NCBI GenBank assembly: GCA_965116115.1
Contig: OZ220486.1
Span: forward strand, 3,968,001 to 4,032,000
Length of the DNA: 64,000 nucleotides
Origin: JAPOXR01 sp965116115
GTDB taxonomy: Bacteria; Pseudomonadota; Alphaproteobacteria; Rhodobacterales; Rhodobacteraceae
Direction: 5' to 3'
A program made the translations under genes and the position numbers. Numbering within the stretch: the first letter of the stretch is position 1; each line of letters opens with the position of its first letter. Below are positions 17,588 through 27,100 of this stretch, one piece after another. The notes under the pieces are model-generated. The model searched no databases, had not been told where the DNA came from, and saw only the letters and a list, made by a program, of their open reading frames with translations.

Positions 17588-19225
17588 GTGGGCAGCAAAA
17601 AGGATAAGAGCCGGGGAGCCGCCCAACACCGCGGCAAAACCGGGAAGTCGGGGCTCGCGGCATCCGCCGTTCTGGCAGCGATGGCCGGCGGCGGGGAAGC
17701 GGCACAGCCGCTTGGACATCGGTTCGACTGGACGGGTGAGCAATGGCTGCGCGAGCGTCAGGCTCGGCGAACGGCGGCGCATGCGCAGTCTGGGCTGCTC
17801 AGGGTAGCGCACGGACGCATCTCGGCGGCGCTGGAGACGGCCTTGGACGAGGAGTTGCTAGACCATCTTCGCGCCAGGGCCGGTTCCCTGCCGGCGGCGC
17901 ACCTGCCCTACAGCCCTTTCTCGCGCCAGGAGTTGGAGCGGCTGGCGGACTTCCACGTCGAGGCGCGCGTCTGCGGGGGCTGGCTGGTCTCGTATATACG
18001 ACCCGACGGCGACATGGCCGGCTGGGTGACAGCCGACGAAGTGCGCGTTCACGGCAAACTTGACCGGATCACGCGCATCGGCGTCGAGAAATGGGGCAGC
18101 GACGATTTGAACACTCCGGCGCTGCGCCGTTGCCGCCTGCCGGAGGGCGCGCCGGCGATCGTCAGCCGCTACCGGGCCCCGGCGGCGGAAAGGCGCACCA
18201 GCCTGGGATCGGAATGGCGCGTGCGCGACTGCCCTGCGGGCGAAGTCGGCAGCGGGATCCGCGAACGCCGTGAGATGCGGACCGTCTCGGACGGCTTCGG
18301 CACCCAGGTCGCGCCGGACAGCGGCGCGGGGGCCTGGATCGAGACCGGGCGCAACTGCCGGCCGCCGAAGACAGGCACGGTGGTTATGCCGGTTGAATGC
18401 CGCATAGGCTCCGGTCCGTTCGCCGGCACGGTGAGCATGCGCATGATGTCCTACCCGTGGACCGAACAGCGGCAGCCGGACGACGCCCGGCGGACCGCGT
18501 TCGTCGTCGACTGGGGCGGCCCGACGGTGCTGAAGGATTTCTGCGACGGCGGACCGGGCGAGCAGGTGGATGTGAACCGTTTGCGGCGGGTCGAAAGCAG
18601 GTCGCGGAGTTGTGCGTCGGTGCATGGCGGCGGCTGGGATCTCGGCGGAGTGCGCGAGGACCGCAGTATCTGGACCACCGCTGTCACTTTTCCGGACAGC
18701 TGGAACCGTCCGGCAGCGCGGATGACCTCAATCGATCCCTGGGCGATCGCCGCCGACGACTGCCGGCGCGAGAGACGGCGGAGCGAAGACCGGGCGCAGA
18801 CCCTGTCCTGTCCGCAGGGTCAGGTCGGCACTGTCGTCGAGACAAGGCGGAGGTCATGGCTGCAGGTCGAATATGCCGGGCCGGTGCCGCATCGGGGCGC
18901 CCATGAAAAGCCCGGCAGCGAAACCGACCGGGTGGTGAGCACCGCCAACCACTGCGGTTTGCCGCGCACGAATGACAATGGCGGCGGCGGTGGCAATGAC
19001 GGCGGCAACGGCGATGAGCGCGGCTACCGTGACCGCGTCACCGGCCTGGTCTACCACCAAGTGCCGATCGGGGCCGACCGGCGGGACTTCAGCAGCTCCG
19101 AGTCAACCGGCAACCCGAGAAACCCTGTTTTCTATAACAGAGACCGCCGCAACCACGGGGGCGACGACCGTGACAGCGTCAGCGACGACAGCAGCAGCAA
19201 CCGGGGCGGCGGCGGATGGATGTAA
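17588..19225 (+). CDS. Cys-repeat protein of unknown function, possibly pilus-associated
   Basis: I chose the GTG at 17588 because GGGAGG lies seven bases before it; the ATG at 17582 is too close. A short hydrophobic segment SGLAASAVLAAMAGGGEAAQ may be an export signal. The mature part contains irregular repeats built on C-P-x-G-x-x-G, a charged stretch, a Trp and N-x-C, for example DCPAGEVGSGIRERREMR and SCPQGQVGTVVETRRRSW. Similar repeats occur in surface or pilus-tip proteins, but this is only a resemblance. The tail is Gly/Asn/Asp-rich and disordered. It may be a minor pilin or adhesin linked to PilS. Confidence 0.55.
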   Translation: MGSKKDKSRGAAQHRGKTGKSGLAASAVLAAMAGGGEAAQPLGHRFDWTGEQWLRERQARRTAAHAQSGLLRVAHGRISAALETALDEELLDHLRARAGSLPAAHLPYSPFSRQELERLADFHVEARVCGGWLVSYIRPDGDMAGWVTADEVRVHGKLDRITRIGVEKWGSDDLNTPALRRCRLPEGAPAIVSRYRAPAAERRTSLGSEWRVRDCPAGEVGSGIRERREMRTVSDGFGTQVAPDSGAGAWIETGRNCRPPKTGTVVMPVECRIGSGPFAGTVSMRMMSYPWTEQRQPDDARRTAFVVDWGGPTVLKDFCDGGPGEQVDVNRLRRVESRSRSCASVHGGGWDLGGVREDRSIWTTAVTFPDSWNRPAARMTSIDPWAIAADDCRRERRRSEDRAQTLSCPQGQVGTVVETRRRSWLQVEYAGPVPHRGAHEKPGSETDRVVSTANHCGLPRTNDNGGGGGNDGGNGDERGYRDRVTGLVYHQVPIGADRRDFSSSESTGNPRNPVFYNRDRRNHGGDDRDSVSDDSSSNRGGGGWM

Positions 19226-19241
19226 AGACGACGGAAACCGA

Positions 19242-20213
19242 ATGATGAAGAGAACGACACAGATCGTCGCAACCGCCGGCGCCCTGTTTCTGGCGACCGC
19301 CGTCAGCGCCGCCAACCCTCTGATCGACGGCGAATGGATCAGCCGTGCCACTGGAGAAGATATCATCAATGCCGTCGATAAGGGCCATGATCCGCGCCAG
19401 CCGGACCGCTACGGCGCCCTCCCGATCCACCTCGCCGCCTGGACCGGCAACACGGAGGCCATCAGGACGCTGGTGAAGAAGGTCCATATCGACCCGAACA
19501 TCCTTGATGAAGCATACAGCGTGCCGCCGATCTTCGACGCCCGAGACGCCGAGACGGTTGCGCTGCTGGTCGATCTCGGCGCCAGCCTGGCCCTGCGCAG
19601 CAAAGGCGGCGGCACGCCGCTGGACTGGGCCGCCGAAGGCGATCGCGCCAGCGCCGTCCGCGAACTTCTCTATCTCGGCATGCAGGTCAACCTGCAGTCG
19701 ACGAAGTACAAGAGGACTTCTGTTTACCGGGCGGCGTGGGCAGCGGAAGGAACGGAAACGGTGAAGGCGCTGCTCGCGCACGGCGCCGATGTCAAGCTGG
19801 CCACCACTCAGGGGATGACACCGCTGCTTATCGCCGCCAAACACAATTCGCCGGAAATGGTCGAACTTCTTCTTGATGCCGGCTCCGACCCGACGGCGCG
19901 CAGCGATATCGGGTACACCGCCTACGATTATGGCCGCAACAACCGCAAGCTGCGGGGCACGCCGGCGCTGGCGCACCTGAAGGTGGCGGCCGAACAGCAG
20001 GCAAACCACAGCACGTCACACACCATAACCGCATCGACTGCTGTTTCCGGCCGCTGCGACCGGTATCTTGTTCAGCCCGCCCAGACGCGTCTGGGAGATG
20101 TCGCGCCGACTGCGCTCGGCGACCGCTCCCGCCAGCCTGGGGTCGCGGCCCTTAACGGTCTTAATTCCGACAACCCGCACCGGGCCGGGCAGTGCCTGAA
20201 GCTGCAGGAGTAG
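19242..20213 (+). CDS. Exported ankyrin-repeat protein with C-terminal LysM-like domain
   Basis: This 323-residue protein starts MMKRTTQIVATAGALFLATA, a signal peptide with a cut near VSAAN. About five ankyrin repeats follow, such as YGALPIHLAAWTGNTEAIRT, GGTPLDWAAEGDRASAVREL and GMTPLLIAAKHNSPEMVELL. The last 45 residues (LGDVAPTALGDRSRQPGVAA then LNGLNSDNPHRAGQCLKL) read as a LysM peptidoglycan-binding domain. The protein is probably periplasmic and wall-bound, presenting ankyrin repeats for protein binding. It follows the Cys-repeat protein by 16 bases. Confidence 0.78.
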   Translation: MMKRTTQIVATAGALFLATAVSAANPLIDGEWISRATGEDIINAVDKGHDPRQPDRYGALPIHLAAWTGNTEAIRTLVKKVHIDPNILDEAYSVPPIFDARDAETVALLVDLGASLALRSKGGGTPLDWAAEGDRASAVRELLYLGMQVNLQSTKYKRTSVYRAAWAAEGTETVKALLAHGADVKLATTQGMTPLLIAAKHNSPEMVELLLDAGSDPTARSDIGYTAYDYGRNNRKLRGTPALAHLKVAAEQQANHSTSHTITASTAVSGRCDRYLVQPAQTRLGDVAPTALGDRSRQPGVAALNGLNSDNPHRAGQCLKLQE

Positions 20214-20219
20214 GTGCTG

Positions 20220-20981
20220 GTGGCAGACAATTCCACGATCGAATGGACCGATGCGACCTGGAACCCGGTGACCGGCTGCACGAAGGTCACGCGCGGCTGC
20301 GACAACTGTTACGCGGAGCGTTTCGCCGAACGCTGGCGCGGCATTCCCGGGCATCCGTACGAGCAGGGCTTCGATCTGCGTCTGTGGCCGGCGCGGCTTG
20401 ATCAGCCGGAGCGCTGGCGCAGGCCGCGCATGATCTTCGTCAACTCGATGAGCGATCTTTTCCATAAGAGGGTGCCGCAGCGGTTCATCAACGATGTCTT
20501 TGACCGGATGGAAGCAACTGACAGGCATGTCTATCAGGTTCTGACAAAACGAAGTTCGCGCATGCGGGACTACCTCCGCCGCAGATATCCAGGCTACACG
20601 GCACCGGAGCATATCTGGTGCGGCGTTTCAGTCGAGGACCGCTCGGGCGGTACCAGAATCCGGCATCTGCAGGCATCGCCGGCCAGCGTCCGGTTCCTGT
20701 CGCTGGAGCCACTCCTCGGTCCTGTCGGGGATATCGACCTAGCTGGGATTTCGTGGGTCATCGCAGGTGGAGAGAGTGGCCCGAATGCGCGACCGATGAA
20801 GGAGGAATGGGTCTTGGAGATCCGCGACCAATGTCAGCGTGCGGACGTGCCTTTCTTTTTCAAGCAGTGGGGCGGCCGAACACCGAAAGCCGGCGGACGC
20901 AAGCTTGGCGGCCAAACATATGACGGCATGCCGGGCCATGCACGGAATGGATCGGATCATGGCTTTCGAATGGTATCCTGA
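20220..20981 (+). CDS. DUF5131 (phage Gp37/Gp68) three-Cys-motif protein
   Basis: The protein begins ADNSTIEWTDATWNPVTGCT and carries the three-cysteine cluster CTKVTRGCDNCYAERF (residues about 18-33), typical of DUF5131 proteins, which are thought to be related to radical SAM or iron-sulfur enzymes. Other hallmarks are MIFVNSMSDLFH, WCGVSVED, FLSLEPLLGPV and VIAGGESGPNARPM. Its partner TcmP is encoded immediately downstream with overlap, the usual arrangement. The reaction is unknown for the family. A GTG at 20220 with AGGAG nine bases upstream is preferred over the GTG at 20214. Confidence 0.88.
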   Translation: MADNSTIEWTDATWNPVTGCTKVTRGCDNCYAERFAERWRGIPGHPYEQGFDLRLWPARLDQPERWRRPRMIFVNSMSDLFHKRVPQRFINDVFDRMEATDRHVYQVLTKRSSRMRDYLRRRYPGYTAPEHIWCGVSVEDRSGGTRIRHLQASPASVRFLSLEPLLGPVGDIDLAGISWVIAGGESGPNARPMKEEWVLEIRDQCQRADVPFFFKQWGGRTPKAGGRKLGGQTYDGMPGHARNGSDHGFRMVS

Positions 20982-22209
20982 TCAGCTTCCGCCAACGATC
21001 GAGTCGCACAGCAAGGCAAAGTTGCGTGTCTTGCGAAGCTACCTTCGGGCCTATTTCGACAGGCTAAACAGGAATCCAAGCCGGGATGTGTTCAGACTCG
21101 ATCTGGTCGACGGATTTGCGGGTGGAGGGATTTTTCTTGATAACGGCGCCTTTCTGTCGGGATCACCGTTGATCATGCTGGAGGAAGCATCCTCGGCACG
21201 TGAGAGGCTTAACCGGAACCGTAAGAAACTCCTGAGTTTCGACTGCAAATTCTATTTTGTCGACAAGGAAACGGCGCACACTGACCATCTCCGGAAAACT
21301 CTCGAAGAACGCGGATACAAGGTCGACGAAGACAGGATCGTCGTCCGGAACGGCCTGTTCGATAGCCAAATCGAAGCCATACTCCATTCAATCCACAGCA
21401 GGCAACCCCGGGCAGGCAGGGCAATATTCCTGCTTGATCAAACCGGATATTCTCAGGTGGAACTGAAGATGGTTTCCCGCATTTTCGCCGAATTGCCAGC
21501 TGCGGAAGTCATTCTGACATTTGCTGCCGATGCCCTCGTGAATATTCTTTCCAAGACGCCACATTTCGAGAAGGCCGTTGTTCCTGTGCAATTGTCCAAT
21601 TCGCAGATACAGGATTTGATCCAGTCTCGGGACAAGGCAGGTGGCCGAGCACTCGTTCAAAGGCTGTTGCGGGATCAGGTTCGGAAGACAACCGGCGCAA
21701 AATTCGATACCGCTTTTTTCATTCGACCCAGACAATCACGGCGCGCCCTATGGTTTCTCCATCTGTCCAACCACCCCACGGCCCGGAATGTCATGATTGA
21801 ACGGCATTGGGAAAACGAGAATACGTTCGAACATTATGGCCACGGCGGTATTGGAATGCTGGGGTATGATTCTTTGCAAGATCACAACGCTGTCCCATTG
21901 TTCAATTTCAGGCAAGACGACCGCGAACAAATGTGTGTTCAACTCTTGGATTCAATTCCGGGCAAAATTCATGCTCTTGCGTCCGAGCATCCTGTCACCG
22001 TTAATGAAACGCGGTGTGCCCTGGCAAATGAGACAGCCGCGTCCTTTTTCGATCTCGACCTGGTCATTCTCCAACTTGCCAAAGGAAAGGAACTCGATAT
22101 CCTTAATTCCACTGGTGAGAAACGCTCGCGCTCGCTGACTCGTCTGAAGCCTACAGACAGGATATCTTTGCCGCCAACTCCTATGCTGATCAATATTCCC
22201 GGTCGGTGA
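20947..22209 (+). CDS. tcmP: Three-Cys-motif partner protein TcmP
   Basis: This protein of about 420 residues matches the TcmP family, which is found next to DUF5131 proteins. Characteristic segments are SKAKLRVLRSYLRAYF, FRLDLVDGFAGGGIF, FYFVDKE, RAIFLLDQTGYSQVELK and VILTFAADALVN. The DLVDGFAGGG motif looks like an AdoMet- or nucleotide-binding glycine loop. It overlaps the end of the DUF5131 gene, so the two are co-translated and probably act together. The pair occurs in phage and defence contexts but its function is not established. An alternative start is the ATG at 20959. Confidence 0.85.
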   Translation: MDRIMAFEWYPDQLPPTIESHSKAKLRVLRSYLRAYFDRLNRNPSRDVFRLDLVDGFAGGGIFLDNGAFLSGSPLIMLEEASSARERLNRNRKKLLSFDCKFYFVDKETAHTDHLRKTLEERGYKVDEDRIVVRNGLFDSQIEAILHSIHSRQPRAGRAIFLLDQTGYSQVELKMVSRIFAELPAAEVILTFAADALVNILSKTPHFEKAVVPVQLSNSQIQDLIQSRDKAGGRALVQRLLRDQVRKTTGAKFDTAFFIRPRQSRRALWFLHLSNHPTARNVMIERHWENENTFEHYGHGGIGMLGYDSLQDHNAVPLFNFRQDDREQMCVQLLDSIPGKIHALASEHPVTVNETRCALANETAASFFDLDLVILQLAKGKELDILNSTGEKRSRSLTRLKPTDRISLPPTPMLINIPGR

Positions 22210-22856
22210 CGGCAGCATTTCAGCCGCATCTACTTCCTTCCCAACCTGTCGGACTTTCCGGTAATCCACGAAAGAGAGTTATCAACCTGAGATCCTATCA
22301 AGAGAATTCGTCGAACTGACGGCCCTGGGCGGAAACCCGTCTGCCTGCGAACAAAGGGTATCCCTTGATGCCGCAGCCGGCAGGCTCCGTCGGGTTCACT
22401 GGTACGTCACACGCTGCCATTCTACGGGCAACGACTTTCTATCTCAGCCTATCTCCTCTCCAGACCTATCCGCGACTCTGAGGGTTCCACGCATCTTCGC
22501 CAATGCGCGTGGCCGTACGGGGGGCAGGATTCCGCCATCGGAATCGCCTGTTCGCAGGAATTTCAAGAACGAAAACAGAGCACGCCCCAGAATCCTGACA
22601 TCTGCAGCGCTTGAATTTCGCCATTTCTCCAGAGTGTGCACCGATGTCCGCGTATAGCGCCGTTTGCCAATACGCATTTTCCGGAACCGCTGGTCCCCGG
22701 AACGGCGCTCCTCGGGCGAAATATCAGAGGGTTGTTTCGGTGCGCTGCCGAATTGCCGGAGATTCACGAATATCCGTCTTTGCAACCGATTTCGGACCGC
22801 ATGCGGGTGTCGGTTACACTGCACGCGCACGGATTCTAAAGAGGACGCCCGATTTA
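22210..22856. other. Intergenic region before the helicase operon
   Basis: No gene with recognisable motifs is present. A plus-strand frame around 22311-22650 is open for about 110 codons but lacks a good start and known features, and the opposing minus frame is equally unsupported. Near its right end lies repeat element B. Confidence 0.4.
22786..22821 (+). promoter_or_regulatory. Upstream repeat element B
   Basis: CCGATTTCGGACCGCATGC followed by GGGTGTCGGTTACAC resembles the elements at 12846 and 34040. It ends about 36 bases before the start of the 429-residue protein that opens the helicase operon. Distance and orientation match element C closely. Confidence 0.45.
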
Positions 22857-24146
22857 ATGCCGATAAGAATGACAGACACGCAGGAACAACACCAGCAGTA
22901 CCGGTGGTCTCCTGCCCTGCTGTCGAAGCTGCACTCGATCACTGGACCGGACGGACAGGACATTCCCGCCCGTCTTGACGAATATCCGGCCCTCTTCGCC
23001 TGGATCAATGCCGACGAGGCGCACGGTCCCGGTCTGGCGGTGCGCTGCGCCGATTATCATGACGGCGACCGGAACCCGCGCCTCTATCCGGTCGCCGAGA
23101 TTGACGGGCTTGACATCGGTCTCGCCCTTGAGGATCCCGAGACCGGTCTGAACGATCTTGATATCAACCCGCTCACGCTCGGCGGCCGGGAGACTCTTCG
23201 GCGCATCGCCTCGACCGGCGGCCCGTCTGCTGATTACGCCTCGCGCTGGACCGGTTTGATGAACAGCCTGCACAGCGAGGTCGAGAGGCAGTTGGCAAAG
23301 GAGGATCACGAAGTGCCGCCGCGCATCGCCTGCACGACGCTCTGCCTCCGCGTCGCCGAGCGATCGGGTGAGATCGACCTGCCGCCCGGCCTTGACTACG
23401 ATGCTGTCTGCCGGCACGCCGAGGCGCGAAACCTGCGGCGCGAGCTGTTCCGGATGAACGGCGCCGATCCGGACACCAGCATGCGCCGCCTCGGCGAGAT
23501 ACTGAGCGATGACCTCGGCAGCCGCTTGGCAGCCGCTCCCGGTTCGGTTTTCCGGGCCCCGGTTCTCAGCGCGGCAGGGTCCGGGACGGCGGACGCCGCC
23601 GAAAGCCGGCATGCGCGCGCCAATGACGCACTGGTGAGGAGGCTGTTCGCGCCGCTCACCAGTCTGCCGCCGGAGGAGATCACCGCAGCGGTCGGCAGGA
23701 AAAGCGAGGCGGAAGCCGTCCGGGCGGTTTTGGCCGACGCGCACGCCGACATGGGCGGACGCGGCCGCCTTGACCCCGCCGAGGACAATTGGATCACGGC
23801 TGTGGCGGAAGAGCACCGGCGGACGCTGGATGACAGCTTCGGGCCGGCCTACCGGCCGCGGATCGACTTTCATGAAATCGCCGGCAGCGACATCCTGCTG
23901 GTGGAGGATGATTTTTCCGTAGCTCTCTATTCCTGGCCGACGGAACAGCGACAGACTCTGTTCGAGCGCGACGGGGCTGCCGCTGTGCCGATGGTCGACC
24001 GCATGCATTGCCCGTCGGCGGAGACAATCGTCGATCTGCGGCGGCAGATCGACGAACGGCGCAAAGCGCTCCTGAGGGACACCGCGGAAGCGGAAATCAT
24101 CCGCGATGCGGAGGCGGCTTCCGATGACAGTCCGGCATTGGGCTGA
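22857..24146 (+). CDS. Hypothetical protein upstream of strawberry-notch helicase
   Basis: I recognise no family for this 429-residue protein. It starts MPIRMTDTQEQHQQYRW after AAGAGGAC. It is acidic and helical, without membrane segments, with motifs such as HSITGPDGQDIPARLDEYP and SDILLVEDDFSVALYSWP. It is 12 bases before the giant helicase gene, so it is probably co-expressed and a partner in the same process. The family is likely specific to mobile elements. Confidence 0.65.
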   Translation: MPIRMTDTQEQHQQYRWSPALLSKLHSITGPDGQDIPARLDEYPALFAWINADEAHGPGLAVRCADYHDGDRNPRLYPVAEIDGLDIGLALEDPETGLNDLDINPLTLGGRETLRRIASTGGPSADYASRWTGLMNSLHSEVERQLAKEDHEVPPRIACTTLCLRVAERSGEIDLPPGLDYDAVCRHAEARNLRRELFRMNGADPDTSMRRLGEILSDDLGSRLAAAPGSVFRAPVLSAAGSGTADAAESRHARANDALVRRLFAPLTSLPPEEITAAVGRKSEAEAVRAVLADAHADMGGRGRLDPAEDNWITAVAEEHRRTLDDSFGPAYRPRIDFHEIAGSDILLVEDDFSVALYSWPTEQRQTLFERDGAAAVPMVDRMHCPSAETIVDLRRQIDERRKALLRDTAEAEIIRDAEAASDDSPALG

Positions 24147-24158
24147 GAGGACGGCGTC

Positions 24159-27100
24159 TTGCCGAACTGGTGGGTCTTTCCGGCCCGGGCGCCGGTCCGG
24201 CTCTACTATCATGCCGAGGAGAGCGGCGTCCGGCTGCTGCTGCGCAGTTCGGAGCGGATCGGTCACCGGCTGAGCGGCTGGAACGCGGTCGCCGGCATGT
24301 CCGGCGCCTGGACGGCGCGGCTTCCGGATGCGCCGGAGGAAACGGCCCGGCTGCTGCCGGCGCGGCTGTTCAGGGAGCTGCGCGGGCGGCGCGAGGATCT
24401 GGCCGCCCCGGTCATTGAGAGCCGCTACCGTCTGCTGCGCTGCCCGCGCAGCGCCCGAGTCGTCGGAAAGAACGAATTCGGCGAGGAAGTGCGCGAACAG
24501 GACGGCCGCCGCTGGTTCCTCTGGCCGGGCATGCAGCCGGGCGGGAGCTGGATCGGCTCCGAACGGGCGCACATGCCGCGCCGGGCGCTGCGCTTCCGCG
24601 ACCGTGCCTGCTACCGGCATTTCGCCGCCGGCCTGGCCGGCCAAGCGGCGCGCGGGCAAATCCGCATCGACGACGACGAACTGCATCGCCTGGGCGCGGC
24701 GGTGATCGACGCCGGCCGCCGCCGCGGCTTCCGCCCCTGGACCGACAGCCCGGCAGAATCCCGGACAACGCTGATCGAGGAATTGCGGGCGGCGGCGCTG
24801 CGGCCGGCCAGGGATTCCGATCGCCCGCTATGGACAGAGGCTGTGACGCTGGAGCGGGCCGTGCCGGCGTTGGCCGCGTCCGGCGGCGCCTCGCCGCCGC
24901 TCGCCGTCGCGGCCGCCGCCGCCGCTGTCGCCGGTCCGCTCCGTGAGGCGGGGCTGGTTGGAGCGGTCGATTCCGGAGGCTGGGCGGGGCTGTTCTCCGG
25001 CGGCGCGAACTGCGTGTTCGACGGCCGCGGCCTGGCTGCCGCGGAAGCGTGCGCCAAGCTGGCCTTGGCCTCCGAACAACGGGCCGGGCGCATCGTCGCC
25101 TTGATCCCGGCGGATCCCGAATCGCCGGAACTGCGCTCGGCGCGCCAGCGAATCGGTCAAGAGCGAGGCATCGAGGCAGCGCTGCATCTGCCGCCGGAGG
25201 CTGCCGGAGGCGAAGCGATCTGCATGCTGGCGCTCGGACTGCCGCGGCCGCAACGGCTTGCCGAAGCGCCGCCGCAGGCGATGCGGGTGACGCGGGCCAC
25301 AGCGACGGGCGATATCCGGCGCTGGCTGGACGAAGCGCTCCGCAGCCGCCGCCGTCTGGCCGGCGAAGAGGATTCTGTCAGCCGGCTGGCGGCTTATGTC
25401 CCGGCATCCCGCCTCGGCGCCGCGCGCTGCATGATCCCGCGGGGTCAGCAGGCGGCCGCTGCGGCGGCGGCGCAAAGAGTCATTGACAGGCACGGCCCGG
25501 TCGACGGTTTCGTCAGCGGGCTGCTGGAGATGAGCGAGGACCAACTCGAACAGCGGTTTTCGCCGGAGCAGATCGACGCGGTCGCCATGGCCGAGTCGGC
25601 GCGGCGGCGCAGCCGGGCCTTCCTGCTCGCCGACCAGACCGGCACCGGCAAGGGACGGGCTCTCGCCGGCGCCGCCGGCGCATGGTTGAACAGCGGTCCG
25701 GACAGGCGCGTGCTCTATCTGACGAAGGACGCCGGCGTTGCCATGGACGTCCTGCGCGACATCGCCGCCGCCGGGCTGAGCCGGGCCGCCGGCACCGTCG
25801 GCCTTCTGGGCGCCGGCATGGCCTCCGAGCTGCGCAGCCGTCCGGATCCCGAGCCGCCGGCACAGGCGCCGGGAGACGCGGAAAGACGGCGCATCCTGGA
25901 CAGCCGCGCTTGGCCGGAAGGCTCACGCTTCGTGATCAGCGCCTATTCCTGCTTCCAGCAGGCCGCCGCCGACGATGCGGAGAAAAGCGCGTCCGCGCGC
26001 CGCGGCGCGGCCTGGCTGCTGGAGGCTTCCGCAGACCCGGACGTCATGCTGGCGCTCGACGAGTGCCACTTGGCGGTCAATCCGGATTCGGTGACCGGAG
26101 CCAACATCCGCCAAGCGGTCGCTGCCGCCGGCCATGTGGTGTTCGCATCAGCCACGGCGCTTCGATCGCTGAAAGGCCTCGACCTCTATCAGCGGCTGCT
26201 GCCGTCCGACATCAGCCGCAGTGAATTCCGGCATCTGCGGCAGACACTGGAGGCCGGCGGCGAGACGGCGCAGGAAAGCTTCGTCTCAATGCTCGTCGAG
26301 GACGGCGTGATGCTTCGCCGCGACCACGATTCCGGGCGGGTTCCTTATCGGGTGCATACGCCGGAAGGCGCGGCGCTGCAGCGCAACGCGGCGGTGATGA
26401 CGGCTCTGCGGCCGGTCGCCGAGGCCTTGGCCGCAGCCCGGGAAGAGGTCGGCGCCTGGGTCCGGCAGGCATTTCCGGATGCGCGCCGGAATCGGCCGCC
26501 TCAAGACTTCCAAGAGCTCGGGATCGATGTCGCGCGGGCTGCGCTGGACACCATTTCCGTGCCCGGCTTCGGGGCGCCGCTCGACCGCATCGCAACCGCC
26601 GCCCTGACCGCCATGAAGATCGACCAGGTCGTGGAACTGGCCGCTGCCGAGCTCGGCGAACGCGAGCGGAAACCGATGATCTCTCTATCCTACACGGCCG
26701 GTTCCTGGCTGGAACAGATCGCCGCCGGCGTCATTTCCCTGCCCGCCCACCGTCCGCCCGACCTGCGCGACCGGCTGACCGCGGCGGCGGCCGGCATGTT
26801 CCGGGTCCGCCGCCGCGGAGATGCGGAGCCGTTCGACAGCCGCGTCTCGTCAGAGCGGGTCGCCGCCGCCTGGCGGCGAGTCGCCGATGCGATCGAGGCG
26901 ATGCCGGCCGGACTGCCGGCCTCGCCTGTCGACGCCATCATCGACGGGTTGCGGGCGCGGGGCTGGAGCTGCCGGGAGATTACCGGACGGGAGTGGATGA
27001 TGACGCCCGAGGGCCGGGTGAAACGGCGCGATGTCCCGCCCAAACAGACGGTCGCGCGCGCCTTCAACGACGGCGAATGCGATGTCCTTATATATAATGC

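Noticed and set aside
22854..24686. 610-codon minus-strand frame
   Set aside because: It is antisense to the unknown protein and helicase start; composition is typical of a mirror frame and it has no ribosome site.
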